Numbered from the stretch's first letter, positions 25,502 through 35,057 are shown. The stretch: 53,309 bases of DNA from Rhizobiaceae bacterium (GCA_028281105.1 JANQKQ010000005.1:1-53309), one strand, 5' to 3'. Notes: generated by a model from the letters alone, not told the origin. Translations and numbers: made by a program.

Positions 25502-26326
25502 ATGACCCATCTCGCCCAACCGGCCGAACTCGGCCGCGACCACCCGGCAACCGGCGCCCTGGCCGATGCGCAGACCGTCACGTCGGTCACCCACTGGACC
25601 GACCGATTGTTCTCGTTTCGCATCACCCGGCCGGCCTCGCTGCGCTTCCGCTCCGGCGAGTTCGTGATGATCGGCCTGCCCGGCGACAACGGAAAACCCA
25701 TATTGCGCGCCTACTCGATCGCCTCGCCGGTGTGGGACGAGGAACTGGAGTTCTATTCGATCAAGGTGCCGAACGGCCCGCTCACCTCGCGATTGGCGAA
25801 CATCCGCGTCGGCGATGCGATCATCCTGCGGCCCAAGCCGACCGGCACATTGGTGCTCGACGCGCTCATCCCCGGCAAGCGGCTCTATCTGCTGGCCACC
25901 GGCACTGGCATCGCCCCTTTCGCCTCGCTGCTGCGCGATCCCGAAACCTATGAGAAGTTCGACCAGGTGGTGCTCACCCACACCTGCCGCGAAAGGACCG
26001 ATCTGGCCTATGGCGAGGAGCTGATGGAGCGCATCGCCCGCGATCCGCTGGTGGGCGAGGCGTCCGCCGGCCGGCTGACCTACTACCCGACCACGACCCA
26101 GGAACCGTCCCGCAACACCGGCAGGATCACCGAGCGAATAGCCAGCGGCAAGCTGTTCGAAGACCTGGGCGTGCCGGCATGGTCGGCTCAAGGCGACCGC
26201 GTGATGATCTGCGGCTCGATGGGCTTCAACCTCGACGTCAAGGCCCTGGCCCAGACCGCCGGCCTGGAGGAAGGCTCCAACGCGCGGCCCGGCACATTCG
26301 TGCTGGAAAAGGCGTTCGTGGGATAA
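25502..26326 (+). CDS. fpr: Ferredoxin--NADP(+) reductase
   Basis: A 274-residue flavoprotein that moves electrons between NADPH and ferredoxin or flavodoxin. It has FAD-binding RAYSIASP and FYSIKVPNGPLTSRL, NADP-binding LLATGTGIAPFASLLRD and VLTHTCRERTDLAYGEEL, and MICGSMGFNLDVK near the end. The C-terminus ends FVLEKAFVG, as in bacterial subclass FNRs. It is last in the cys operon, 21 bp after DUF934, and is the likely electron source for CysI. Confidence 0.93.
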   Translation: MTHLAQPAELGRDHPATGALADAQTVTSVTHWTDRLFSFRITRPASLRFRSGEFVMIGLPGDNGKPILRAYSIASPVWDEELEFYSIKVPNGPLTSRLANIRVGDAIILRPKPTGTLVLDALIPGKRLYLLATGTGIAPFASLLRDPETYEKFDQVVLTHTCRERTDLAYGEELMERIARDPLVGEASAGRLTYYPTTTQEPSRNTGRITERIASGKLFEDLGVPAWSAQGDRVMICGSMGFNLDVKALAQTAGLEEGSNARPGTFVLEKAFVG

Positions 26327-26369
26327 GCATCCCCACATATCGTGCCAATGACGCCAACACCGCCATACA

Positions 26370-26825
26370 TCATGTCGCCGCGGTTTTGCGCCTGCGACGC
26401 GTGGTCGTCATCTTCAGACCATCGCGCGCGTTGCGCGCCAGCAGCCACAGATTGACCGCGCCGACCAGCAACTCCACCGCCTGAACCGCGTAGAAGCCCA
26501 TGTCGAACTGACCGGCGCCCGCCTTGTAGGCAAGAAAAAACGCCGCCGGCGCCAGAACGACGATGCCGTTCGCCGCGATGATCTTCATACGCCGCTTCTT
26601 GATCCCGATCAGGCCGCCGTCACGGCCGTCGGCCAGGGAGAACCCGCTGCCGCCCGTTATCGCCAGCGCGGGAATAAGGATCGCGAAGCCCCACGGGATC
26701 AACGTCTTTACGTCGGTAATGAATGGCTGGGAGCCCGAGAGTTCCGAGATCGCGGTCGACAGCCAGAAGATGGCGATCATCGCCATGGCCACCATTCCGG
26801 CGATCGGATGGACACGTTGCTTCAT
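26370..26825 (-). CDS. Small four-helix membrane protein, function unknown
   Basis: 151 residues with four predicted transmembrane segments (about 9-30, 43-66, 82-104, 110-130), joined by a basic loop IGIKKRRMK, and a basic C-terminal tail TTTRRRRKT. I do not recognise a functional family. It is divergent from a MarR-type gene, and its promoter region carries a palindrome, so it is a likely target of that regulator. The ATG follows GGAGATTAGGTC, a strong ribosome-binding site. Confidence 0.8.
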   Translation of the reverse strand: MKQRVHPIAGMVAMAMIAIFWLSTAISELSGSQPFITDVKTLIPWGFAILIPALAITGGSGFSLADGRDGGLIGIKKRRMKIIAANGIVVLAPAAFFLAYKAGAGQFDMGFYAVQAVELLVGAVNLWLLARNARDGLKMTTTRRRRKTAAT

Positions 26826-26852
26826 GACCTAATCTCCTTCGTGCTAATTTAT

Positions 26853-26864
26853 ATAGTATGCTAT
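26853..26864. promoter_or_regulatory. Candidate MarR operator over the divergent promoter
   Basis: ATAGTATGCTAT is a 12-bp near-palindrome (10 of 12 positions symmetric) in the 59-bp gap between the two divergent genes. On the minus strand TTGCTG and TACTAT are spaced by 17 bp and could be the -35/-10 of the membrane-protein gene; the palindrome overlaps that -10. It lies 20 bp before the marR start, so one site could control both genes. Confidence 0.55.
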
Positions 26865-26884
26865 GTTTAAATTGACAGCAAGCT

Positions 26885-27343
26885 ATGGATCTGCGACATT
26901 GTGTCGTGCGATTCGATAGAAGCAAATCGGCCGGGTTTCTGGTGAACCATCTGGCGCGTCTGTTTGCCAACCGGCTTCAGGCGGGCATCGCGCCGCTTGG
27001 CATCGCGCCGGCCCAGTTCATGACCCTGCTGGAGTTGTGGGAGGGCGACGGCCTGACCCAGGCCGATCTGGTCGAGCGGCTGGACGTGGAGCAGGCGACG
27101 CTGGCCAACACATTGAAGCGCATGCAACGTGACGGCCTGATCCGATGCACCGACCATCCCCAGGACAAGCGCGCCAAGCTGATCTGGCTGACCGACCACG
27201 CACGGGCACTGGAGGCGCGCGCGAAGAAGGCCGCATCCGAGGTCAACCGCTCCGCCCTTGCGGAACTCCCGGCCGCCGAACGCGACGCCTTCATCAAAAC
27301 GCTGGGCAAGTTGATCGCATCGATGCGCCGCGGCTCGCATTGA
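26885..27343 (+). CDS. MarR-family transcriptional regulator
   Basis: A 152-residue winged-helix regulator. Residues ~45-75 hold the helix-turn-helix (GLTQADLVERLDVEQATLANTL), followed by the wing and DRAR-like motif (DHPQDKRAKLIWLT). N- and C-terminal helices form the dimer interface. Such proteins usually repress a neighbouring gene until a small phenolic or similar ligand binds. The divergent membrane protein and the palindrome between them point to autoregulation and control of that neighbour. The ligand is unknown. Confidence 0.9.
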   Translation: MDLRHCVVRFDRSKSAGFLVNHLARLFANRLQAGIAPLGIAPAQFMTLLELWEGDGLTQADLVERLDVEQATLANTLKRMQRDGLIRCTDHPQDKRAKLIWLTDHARALEARAKKAASEVNRSALAELPAAERDAFIKTLGKLIASMRRGSH

Positions 27344-27359
27344 GCAGATCCGGCAGCGC

Positions 27360-28103
27360 CTAGGTGTTGACCGAACCGCCGTCCACCACGAGCGTCTGCC
27401 CGGTTACGAAGTCCGAATCCGATGAAGCCAGGAAGAGCAGCGCGCCCACCAGGTCGTCGGGATAGCCGTCGCGCTGGATCGCGCGCGAAGCGACGACCCG
27501 TTCACGCGCCTGATCAAGATGCTCGGCGTTTTCCAGGATGCTGTCGGAGAGCGTCAGCCCGGGCGCCAGCGAGTTGACGCAGACCCCAGAACTACCCAGC
27601 TCGCGAGAGAGCGCTCGCGTCATCGCGGTCAGCGCCCCCTTCGAGGCGATGTAGTGCAGCATGTTGGGCATGCCCTTGTAGACCGTGCCGGAAGTCACGT
27701 TGATGATCTTGCCCGAACCCTGGCGCTCCATGACCGGCCCAGCCGCCCGGGCCATGTTGAACGCTCCCTTGACGTTCACCGCCATGACCCGGTCCCACAG
27801 ATCGGGGTCGATCTCATCATAGCGGGCCATCGCCAACGTCGCGTAAACGGCCGCATTGTTGACCAGGACGTCGACCCTGCCGAAGGCCCGCTCGCTTCCG
27901 GCGACCGCGTCCGCCGCGGCCTGGGGATCCGACACGTCGGTTTCGATGAAGATGCCGCCGTGTTCCTCGGCGACGCGGCTGCCGTCCGCAACATCGGCAA
28001 TCGCAACCTTTGCCCCTTCGCCCGCAAGCGCGGCGACGAAATGTCGGCCGAGGCCCTTCGCGCCACCGCTCACCAGACATGCTTTACCATCCAGCCGGCC
28101 CAT
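27360..28103 (-). CDS. SDR-family NAD(P)-dependent dehydrogenase
   Basis: A 247-residue classical short-chain dehydrogenase with GGAKGLGRHF near the N-terminus, NNAAVY, the catalytic serine in VTSGTV, YIASK (YxxxK) and the end GQTLVVDGGS. Probably it oxidises a hydroxyl group on a small substrate. Start choice: ATG at 28103, 2 nt after the stop of the aldehyde dehydrogenase gene; the frame extends to 28259, but only as a shadow of that gene. Alcohol plus aldehyde dehydrogenase in one unit suggests stepwise alcohol > aldehyde > acid oxidation. Confidence 0.88.
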   Translation of the reverse strand: MGRLDGKACLVSGGAKGLGRHFVAALAGEGAKVAIADVADGSRVAEEHGGIFIETDVSDPQAAADAVAGSERAFGRVDVLVNNAAVYATLAMARYDEIDPDLWDRVMAVNVKGAFNMARAAGPVMERQGSGKIINVTSGTVYKGMPNMLHYIASKGALTAMTRALSRELGSSGVCVNSLAPGLTLSDSILENAEHLDQARERVVASRAIQRDGYPDDLVGALLFLASSDSDFVTGQTLVVDGGSVNT

Positions 28104-28105
28104 CG

Positions 28106-29551
28106 CTAGCCCGTCGGCAGCCGGCCGAACTCGGCATAGATGTGCTTGGTCTCCATGAACGGATCGAGCCCCTCCAGCCCGTGCAGACGGCCCAGCCCGC
28201 TCTCGCGATAGCCGCCGGTTTCGGCCTCGGCGAACAGCCGGTTGTGGCAGTTGATCCACACTGTGCCGGATTTCAGCGCCCGGGCCACCCGCCGCGCGCG
28301 GCCGTGATCGCGCGTGTGCACGCTGGCAGCCAACCCGTAACGGGTGGAATTGGCGCTCAGCACGGCAGCCTCTTCATCGTCGAAACGCTCCACAATGCCG
28401 ATCGGCGAGAACAATTCTTCGTGAACGAGGCGGTGATCGCGGTCCTCCAACGCATAGAGCGCGGGCGTCACCACATTGGCGCGCGGATGGCCGTCGCGGA
28501 CCTCGCCGTCGAGCAACGTCTCGCCGGCCTGGCGCGCGGCGGCGGCGTTGGCCGCGTAGCGTTCCGCACTGGCGATATCGAACAGCGGCCCCATGCGCAC
28601 ATCGACATCGAGCGGATCGCCAACGTTGACGGCCCGCGCCGCCTCGATCAGCTTCGGCACGAATTCGTTCCAGGCATCCCCCGCCACCAGGATGCGCGCG
28701 ATCGCGGTGCACATCTGCCCGGTATGAGGCACCAGGCCCGCCGTCACCTCGCGCACCGCCATGTCCATGTCGGCGTCGGCGAACACCAGCGCGGGCGCCT
28801 TGCCGCCGAGCTCCAGCACCATCCTCTTCAACGTGGGCGCTCCGGCGGCCATGATCTTCTTGCCGGTGGCGCTCGACCCGGTGAAGGCGACCACGTCCAC
28901 GTCTTCGTCGGTGCATAGCGTCTGCGCGACCTCCAGATCGCCGTGTACCATATTGACGACGCCGGCCGGCAGAGACGGACATGCGGCAAAGCACTCGGCA
29001 TAGATGCGGTTGACGGAGCTGGTCTGGTGCGCGCCTTTGATAACGGCCGTGCAGCCCGCCGCGAGCGCCGGCCCCAGCGCGCGCAGCAGCAGCGTGGAGG
29101 GCGCGTTCCACGGCACGATCACCGCCGCCACACCGATGGGTTCGCGCGCGAAGATCGACTGCTTGCCTTCGTCGATTTCGGCAACACGCCCGAAGATCGA
29201 CCGGGCCAGCCCGCCATAGTATCGCGCCTCGCTGACGGCGGCGTTGGTCTCGTGCAGGCAGTGCGCCAGCACCTTGCCGTTCTCGATCGCGATCTGCTCG
29301 GCGATCTCGCCGGCGCGCGCCGCGATCGCATCGGCCATCTCGTTCAGCGCCTGCGCACGCAGCCGCGGCTGATGCGCCCATTGCGAGCGATCGAAGGTGC
29401 GCCGCGCCACCGCGATCGCCGACAGCGCGATCTCGCCGTCACCATGGTGATAGCCCGCATTCGCCTCGCCACCATAGACCGCGATCGTATCGGCGACCGG
29501 GCCGGCCTCGACCCAGCTTCCATCGATCCAATGACGCGTGATCTGTCCCAT
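28106..29551 (-). CDS. Aldehyde dehydrogenase family protein
   Basis: A 481-residue NAD(P)-dependent dehydrogenase. It shows the PWNAPSTLLLRALGPALAAG cofactor segment, FTGSSATGK, the general-base glutamate in LELGGKAP and the nucleophilic cysteine in GQMCTA. The C-terminal GYRESGLGRLHG matches the family. Start choice: ATG at 29551 after GGGAG; ten extra residues upstream are rejected. It is divergent from a second aldehyde dehydrogenase across 282 bp and coupled to a downstream SDR. The aldehyde is not identified. Confidence 0.9.
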   Translation of the reverse strand: MGQITRHWIDGSWVEAGPVADTIAVYGGEANAGYHHGDGEIALSAIAVARRTFDRSQWAHQPRLRAQALNEMADAIAARAGEIAEQIAIENGKVLAHCLHETNAAVSEARYYGGLARSIFGRVAEIDEGKQSIFAREPIGVAAVIVPWNAPSTLLLRALGPALAAGCTAVIKGAHQTSSVNRIYAECFAACPSLPAGVVNMVHGDLEVAQTLCTDEDVDVVAFTGSSATGKKIMAAGAPTLKRMVLELGGKAPALVFADADMDMAVREVTAGLVPHTGQMCTAIARILVAGDAWNEFVPKLIEAARAVNVGDPLDVDVRMGPLFDIASAERYAANAAAARQAGETLLDGEVRDGHPRANVVTPALYALEDRDHRLVHEELFSPIGIVERFDDEEAAVLSANSTRYGLAASVHTRDHGRARRVARALKSGTVWINCHNRLFAEAETGGYRESGLGRLHGLEGLDPFMETKHIYAEFGRLPTG

Positions 29552-29833
29552 GTTACTCCCCAGGCCGCGCCGACGCAGCATGCCAGACGCTTAAGTGAGC
29601 AGGCAACCGCCTTGCGAAAGATCGATCACATCGGCGGCATTTTGGCCCGCGCTTGGCGGTCGACGGCGAATTTGCACTTAACTTTGCCGGCAAAATCTGG
29701 ATTATGAGGCGCAGGGAGGACAGGATGTCGCAGGCGCCGCCAAAAAGCGCGCGCCGTTTCAGACGCGATTTTCACATCCCGGCGACACCGCCATGTCCTT
29801 CCGCGCGCTGGCTTTGGGCAAAGGGCACGGCAG

Positions 29834-31324
29834 ATGGAAACCCAGACGATCGATGCGCCGGTCACCACCGGGCTTTACATCGGCGGCGAGTCGCGCGCGG
29901 CCACCGGCGGCGGCACCTATGAACTGTTCAATCCGGCCAGGCCAGACCAGCTTGTCGGCCACGCCGCCGACGCAACGCCCGCCGATGTGGACGCGGCGGC
30001 CAAGGCCGCCCACGCCGCCTTCCCCGCATGGGCCGCCCTGTCATACGCCGAGCGCGCCGCCTATCTGGACAAGATCGTCGAGGAACTGGTGGCCGACGAG
30101 GCGGACGTGGCCGCCCGCGCGCGCCTGTTCTGCCGCGAGCACGGCAAGATCCTGAAAGAGACCCTGCTGGAAATGTCGCGGCTGGGCGACCGGTTCGCGC
30201 TGTCGGCCTCCTACGCGGACCGGCTGGCCGCGGACGAGCAGATCGCCGGCCCGCCGTTCGACACCATCATCACGCGGCAGCCCAGAGGCGTGGCGGCGCT
30301 CATCGTGCCGTGGAACTGGCCCCTGTCGATCCTCGGCGCCAAGCTGCCGCAGGCGCTGATGGCCGGCAACACGGTGGTGGTCAAACCCAGCCACAACTCG
30401 GCGCTCGCACCCACGCAGACCCTGGAGAAGATCGCCCGCCTGCTGCCGCCCGGAGTAGTCAACATCGTTACCGGCTCGGCGTCGCAGATCGGCGATCCCC
30501 TGGTCACCCACCCCCTGGTCCGCTTCGTCAACTTCACCGGCTCCGTCGCCGTCGGTCGGCACGTGATGAAAAAGGCGGCCGAGAACGTCACCCCGGTAAC
30601 CCTGGAACTGGGCGGCAACGACGCGGCGATCGTGTGCGAAGACGCCGAACTCGACCCCGGCGCGTTCATGCGCATGTATATGGGCGCCTTCATGTCTTCG
30701 GGTCAGATCTGCATGGCGCTCAAGCGTCTCTACGTGCATCGCTCGCGCTATGACGAAGTGGTCGCCGGGCTCACCGCGACCTGCGAGAAAATGGTAGTCG
30801 GCGACGGGCTGTTGGAAGAAACCAACATGGGTCCGGTCAACAACGCCAAGCAGTTGGCGGTGGTCACCGCGATGATCGAGCAGGCGCGCGCCGCCGGTGC
30901 CGAGGTGAAGGAACTCGGCCAGGTGCCCGACCAGGCACTGTATGCCAGCGGCTATTTCCAGCGCCCGACCCTGGTCTACGACCCCGATCCGAAACTCGAC
31001 ATCGTTGCCGAGGAACAGTTCGGCCCGGCCCTGCCGATCCTGCCGTTCGACACCGAGGACGAAGCGGTGGACAAGGCCAACGACAGCCGGTTCGGCCTGT
31101 GTTCGTCCGTTTGGACGGCCGACCGCGATCGTGCGGTTGCCATCGCCCGGCGGCTGGAGGCGGGCTACACCTATCTCAACGCTCACGGCCCCGGCGCCCA
31201 GGACAGTCGCGGCCCGTTCGGCGGCTTCAAACATTCCGGCATCGGCCGCAATCTCGGCTACGAGGGCGTGGTCCAATTCCAAGGCTATCATTCGATCAGC
31301 AGCCAGCCCGGCTGGCTGATGTGA
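29834..31324 (+). CDS. Aldehyde dehydrogenase family protein (TRAP-linked)
   Basis: A 496-residue enzyme with PWNWPLSILGAKLPQALMAG, FTGSVAVGR, LELGGNDAAI (glutamate) and SGQICMALKR (nucleophilic cysteine). The C-terminal FGGFKHSGIGRNLG is typical. It differs from the 28106-29551 paralogue in most of its length, so the pair is not a recent duplication. It is 27 bp upstream of the TRAP binding protein gene, so it probably acts on the imported compound or its first metabolite. The 282 bp to its left hold both divergent promoters; I could not place them. Confidence 0.9.
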   Translation: METQTIDAPVTTGLYIGGESRAATGGGTYELFNPARPDQLVGHAADATPADVDAAAKAAHAAFPAWAALSYAERAAYLDKIVEELVADEADVAARARLFCREHGKILKETLLEMSRLGDRFALSASYADRLAADEQIAGPPFDTIITRQPRGVAALIVPWNWPLSILGAKLPQALMAGNTVVVKPSHNSALAPTQTLEKIARLLPPGVVNIVTGSASQIGDPLVTHPLVRFVNFTGSVAVGRHVMKKAAENVTPVTLELGGNDAAIVCEDAELDPGAFMRMYMGAFMSSGQICMALKRLYVHRSRYDEVVAGLTATCEKMVVGDGLLEETNMGPVNNAKQLAVVTAMIEQARAAGAEVKELGQVPDQALYASGYFQRPTLVYDPDPKLDIVAEEQFGPALPILPFDTEDEAVDKANDSRFGLCSSVWTADRDRAVAIARRLEAGYTYLNAHGPGAQDSRGPFGGFKHSGIGRNLGYEGVVQFQGYHSISSQPGWLM

Positions 31325-31351
31325 GGCGACTTCCAAGGGAGGAAAAACAAA

Positions 31352-32332
31352 ATGAAGAAACTTCTATCTCTGGCGACGATCCTTTCTCTGGCCATCGGCG
31401 GCGCAGCCGCGGCCAAGGAGTTGAGCCTTGCCTACTTCATGGGACCCAAGCACCCGATGAACGCGGCCGTGTTCACACCGTTTGCCGAAAAGCTGGCCGA
31501 GGTTTCCGGCGGCGAATTGACGGTTCAGCAGTTCCCCGGTGGCGCGCTGAACTCGGTGCCGCCCAAGCAGTATGCGATCCTGCTCGACGGCGTGGCCGAC
31601 ATCGTCTTCACCCTGCCCGGCTATACCGGCGACGTGTTCCCGATGACCAACGTGGTCACCCTTCCCACCGTCTGCGACACCTCGGCGGCCTGCACCCAGG
31701 CGCTGCTCAACGCCCGCTCGGTGATCGAGAAGGAATACAATGCCAAGCTGCTGGCGGTCTGGGCCAACGTGCCGCCGATCCTGATCACCAAGGACAAGCC
31801 GGTGCGCACCCTGGAAGACCTGCAGGGCATGAAGGTCCGCGTGACCGCCAAGCAGGACGTCCCCTTCGTCGAGGCGCTCGGTGCATCCGCGGTGGCCCAG
31901 CCGGTCAACGTCATCAACCAGAATCTCGCCAACGGCGTGATCGACGCGATTGCCATCGGCCCGTCGGCCATCGGTTCGTTCAAGCTGCACGAGCCGGCAA
32001 ACTACATCACCACCTGGTTCCCGGGCTCCGGCTCGGCCTTCGTGCTGCTGATGAACAAGGACGTCTATGACGGGCTGACCGACGAGCAGCGCGGCTGGAT
32101 CGACGCGGCAGCCGACGAATCCCTGTCCATGTCCGGCGGCGTGGCCTTCGGCAAGGCCGGTCAGCGCGGTCTCGACATCGCCGCCAAGGCGGGCGTCGAG
32201 ATGATCGACATCTCTGATGAGGAAAAAGCCCGTTGGAACGCCAAGATCGAATCTGCATTGGAGTCCATGAAAGCCGAATCGGCGGGCGACATGACCATCG
32301 GCGAAATCATGAAGATCATGATGGGCGGCTGA
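31352..32332 (+). CDS. TRAP transporter solute-binding protein (DctP-type)
   Basis: A 326-residue periplasmic receptor with a cleavable signal peptide (MKKLLSLATILSLAIGGAAA). The family segment LEDLQGMKVRVTAKQDVPFVEALGA contains the arginine that normally salt-bridges the ligand's carboxylate. The mid-region FTLPGYTGDVFPMTN and the end are those of the DctP/TAXI-unrelated P-type. It delivers ligand to the DctQM membrane pair encoded next. The ATG follows an excellent GGGAGGA site, as expected for the most abundant component. The ligand is probably a small organic acid, not identified. Confidence 0.93.
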   Translation: MKKLLSLATILSLAIGGAAAAKELSLAYFMGPKHPMNAAVFTPFAEKLAEVSGGELTVQQFPGGALNSVPPKQYAILLDGVADIVFTLPGYTGDVFPMTNVVTLPTVCDTSAACTQALLNARSVIEKEYNAKLLAVWANVPPILITKDKPVRTLEDLQGMKVRVTAKQDVPFVEALGASAVAQPVNVINQNLANGVIDAIAIGPSAIGSFKLHEPANYITTWFPGSGSAFVLLMNKDVYDGLTDEQRGWIDAAADESLSMSGGVAFGKAGQRGLDIAAKAGVEMIDISDEEKARWNAKIESALESMKAESAGDMTIGEIMKIMMGG

Positions 32333-32335
32333 CGC

Positions 32336-32866
32336 TTGTCCGACAAGACACCGCCCGCCCTTCGATGGGCTGACAGACAACTCGGCCGTTTGGCCGAGTT
32401 GTTTGCCTTTGCCGGGTCGCTGGCCGTGTTCGCGCTTGTGGTGGTCACCATCATCGCCGTTCTTTGGCGCTACGGCTTCAACAATCCGATCTTCGGCATC
32501 GAAGACGTCTCGGTAGTAGTGCTGGCGGTCGTGGCCGCCGCGTCCGTTTGCTACGGATCGCGGCACAACGCCCATGTCAGCGTCAATGTGATGACGTACT
32601 TCTTCGGGCGCGCGGTCACCCGTTACACCGATGCGATCATGCGGTCGCTGACCTTGGGCATTCTGGTCCTGGCCACCTACGCGCTGTTCACCAAGGCTTG
32701 CGGCATCGAAAAAGCCTGCATCACCAACAACCTGAACATCTCGCACCGGCCGTTCTACTACATTCTCGGCGTCGCGATCGCGCTCTACGGCGCCCACGTG
32801 CTCGTCCAGCTGTTGATCGGGCTGGTCCATTTCTCCGGCGACGACCCCAACGCGATCGAAGACTGA
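32336..32866 (+). CDS. TRAP transporter small permease (DctQ-type)
   Basis: A 176-residue membrane protein with four transmembrane helices, including FAFAGSLAVFALVVVTIIAV and a WRYGFNNPIFGIED segment typical of TRAP small permeases. It starts at TTG (MSDKTPPALRW), 3 nt after the dctP stop, and relies on translational coupling since no strong ribosome-binding site is visible. It overlaps the dctM start by 1 bp. Confidence 0.88.
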   Translation: MSDKTPPALRWADRQLGRLAELFAFAGSLAVFALVVVTIIAVLWRYGFNNPIFGIEDVSVVVLAVVAAASVCYGSRHNAHVSVNVMTYFFGRAVTRYTDAIMRSLTLGILVLATYALFTKACGIEKACITNNLNISHRPFYYILGVAIALYGAHVLVQLLIGLVHFSGDDPNAIED

Positions 32867-34170
32867 TGGACACCACCACCATCGCCTTCATCGGCTTTGC
32901 CGGCCTGTTCGTGCTTTTGTTCATCCGCACGCCGGTGGGCATCGCGATGATGATCGTGGGCACCTGGGGCATCTACATGATCCGCCCGCAGGCGGCGATC
33001 CCGAAACTGGCCGGGGAGATCTTCAACGAAGCCTCCAACTATCCGCTCACCATCATTCCGCTGTTCGTCCTGATGGGCAATCTGGCCGGGGTCTCCGGCA
33101 TGAGCCGCGATCTCTACGACGCCGCCCATTCCTGGCTCGGCCACCTGAAAGGCGGCCTGGCGTCGGCCACCGTGGTCGGCTGCGCCGGTTTTTCGGCACT
33201 GTCGGGTTCCTCGCTGGCCGCCGCGCTGACCATGGGCCGCGTTTCGCTACCCCAGATGCAGCGCTACAACTACGACAACGGCCTGGCGACCGGCGCGATC
33301 GCCGCCGGCGGCACGCTCGGCATTCTCATTCCGCCGTCCGCCGGGTTCGTCATCTACGCCATCCTGACCGAGGAGAGCATCGGGCGGCTGTTCATGGCCG
33401 GCGTGTTTCCCGGCCTGCTGCTGACCGCGCTGTTTATCGTAGCCATTTGGCTGGTGGTGCTGCGTGACCCGGCAAAAGCGCCCAGCACCGCGCAGATCGA
33501 GAGCTTCGGCCAGAGGCTGCGAGCGCTCGGCCGCGCCAGCTGGATCGTCGGCATCGTCGTGCTGACGATCGGCGGCATCTATACCGGCGTGTTTTCCGCC
33601 ATCGAGGCGGCGGGTATCGGCGCCGTGCTAACGATGATCGTCACCGCCATCCGCCGCGCGCTGACCTGGAAGAACCTGGTCGAGGTTTTCACCAGCACGC
33701 TGAAGACGTCGGGCACCGTGTTCCTGATCCTGTTCGGCGCGTTCGTATTCAAGACCTTCATCGGCTTCACCGGCATTACGTACTCGCTCACCCTGTGGGT
33801 CGACGGCTTGGGGCTGACCGGCATGCAGGTGGTGGTAGCCTTCCTGGTCTTGTTCATCATCCTGGGCATGTTCATGGACGGTTTCGCCATCCTGGTGCTC
33901 ACCGTGCCGCTGATCCAGCCGGTGATCGAGCCGCTGGGCGTCGACATGATCTGGTTCGGCGTGCTGATGGTGATCGTGCTGGAGATGGGGCTGATCTCGC
34001 CGCCGGTCGGCATCAACGTCTTCGTGGTCAAGGGCATCGCCCGCGACGTGCCGCTCAACACCATCTTCCGCGGCATCTGGCCGTTCTGGTTCGCCATGCT
34101 GGCCGCCGTCATCCTGGTGCTGGTGTTCCCCCAGATCGCACTGCTGCTGCCCAACACCATGTTCGGCTAG
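32866..34170 (+). CDS. TRAP transporter large permease (DctM-type)
   Basis: A 434-residue protein with about 11-12 transmembrane segments, the ion-coupled transport channel of the TRAP system. Family motifs include IIPLFVLMGNLAGVSGMSRDLY, GCAGFSALSGSSLAAALTMG, AAGGTLGILIPPSAGFVIYA, FILGMFMDGFAILVLTVPL-like text and LISPPVGINVFVVKG. Start choice: ATG at 32866 inside TGATG at the end of dctQ. It is last in the ALDH-DctPQM unit. Confidence 0.93.
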   Translation: MDTTTIAFIGFAGLFVLLFIRTPVGIAMMIVGTWGIYMIRPQAAIPKLAGEIFNEASNYPLTIIPLFVLMGNLAGVSGMSRDLYDAAHSWLGHLKGGLASATVVGCAGFSALSGSSLAAALTMGRVSLPQMQRYNYDNGLATGAIAAGGTLGILIPPSAGFVIYAILTEESIGRLFMAGVFPGLLLTALFIVAIWLVVLRDPAKAPSTAQIESFGQRLRALGRASWIVGIVVLTIGGIYTGVFSAIEAAGIGAVLTMIVTAIRRALTWKNLVEVFTSTLKTSGTVFLILFGAFVFKTFIGFTGITYSLTLWVDGLGLTGMQVVVAFLVLFIILGMFMDGFAILVLTVPLIQPVIEPLGVDMIWFGVLMVIVLEMGLISPPVGINVFVVKGIARDVPLNTIFRGIWPFWFAMLAAVILVLVFPQIALLLPNTMFG

Positions 34171-34221
34171 AGCACATCCAGGAGTGGTGGATACCGGTTG
34201 TCCGCCCGAATGTGCGCAGGA

Positions 34222-34974
34222 TCAGAAAAAAGCGCCGTGGAGCAGTTTTAGAGACAGGACGCCAAGCAGCGCCAACAGCATCCGATCGAACGTCTGCGCC
34301 GAGACGCGCCGCGCCAGCCACGCGCCCACCGGCATGAAGGCGAACAGCGGCACCAGCGATGCGACGCCGAGCGCCAGCGTCCCCCAGGTCATCAGACCAC
34401 CGGCCGCCAGCGCCGGCAACTGGGCGATCGACATGACCGCGAAGAACACCGAGATGGTGGAGATGAACACCGGCCGCTCCAGCCGCATGGCGTTCAGGAA
34501 GCTGACCGAGATCGGCGCGGAAATGCCGGTGGCGCCCTGTAGAGCGCCGCCGGCCAGCCCTATGGGCAGCACGATTTTATGCGCCGCCGGCTGGCCCAAC
34601 TCGAAGCCGGGCCGCGTCAACCGCAGCGCGATGTACGAGATCACCACCATCGCCGTCAGCAGCGACAGCGTCGCCACCGACGCCCACGCCAACACGACGG
34701 TTCCCAGCACCACGCCCACCGCACCGGCGAACGCAAAGCGAAGCGCAAAATGCCGCGGCAGCCGGCTTGAGCGGAACTGGCGCATCTGCCACAGATTGGT
34801 GACGATGTTGGGAGTGATCATGACGGCAACCGCGATGCGCACGTCGAAGAAGGCGGCGATGACCGGAACGGCGACAAGCGGCGCACCGGCGCCGATGGCT
34901 CCTTTCAGCAGACCGCCCAGCGCCAGCGCCGCCAGCACTGCGGCAATCGCCATGGGGTCGTTCAAATTCACCAA
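34222..34974 (-). CDS. TauE/SafE-family sulfite/anion exporter
   Basis: About 250 residues with seven or eight hydrophobic helices. GGLLKGAIGAGAPLVAVP near the N-terminus and GLAGGALQGATGISAPI in the middle are the duplicated TauE/SafE signatures. Members export sulfite, sulfoacetate or related organosulfur anions, but many are uncharacterised. Start choice: TTG at 34974 or the adjacent GTG, after AGGA at suitable distance; the open frame to 35013 would begin at another TTG without a ribosome site. It is convergent with dctM and divergent from the flavin monooxygenase. A link to the TRAP system's substrate is possible. Confidence 0.82.
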   Translation of the reverse strand: MVNLNDPMAIAAVLAALALGGLLKGAIGAGAPLVAVPVIAAFFDVRIAVAVMITPNIVTNLWQMRQFRSSRLPRHFALRFAFAGAVGVVLGTVVLAWASVATLSLLTAMVVISYIALRLTRPGFELGQPAAHKIVLPIGLAGGALQGATGISAPISVSFLNAMRLERPVFISTISVFFAVMSIAQLPALAAGGLMTWGTLALGVASLVPLFAFMPVGAWLARRVSAQTFDRMLLALLGVLSLKLLHGAFF

Positions 34975-35057
34975 GATATCGTTCCTGTCGCCAGCCGCCT
35001 TCGTTGCCGGCAATCGATCGGCACTGTCAAGCTTACAATCAGCCGAATGCGGGACCG

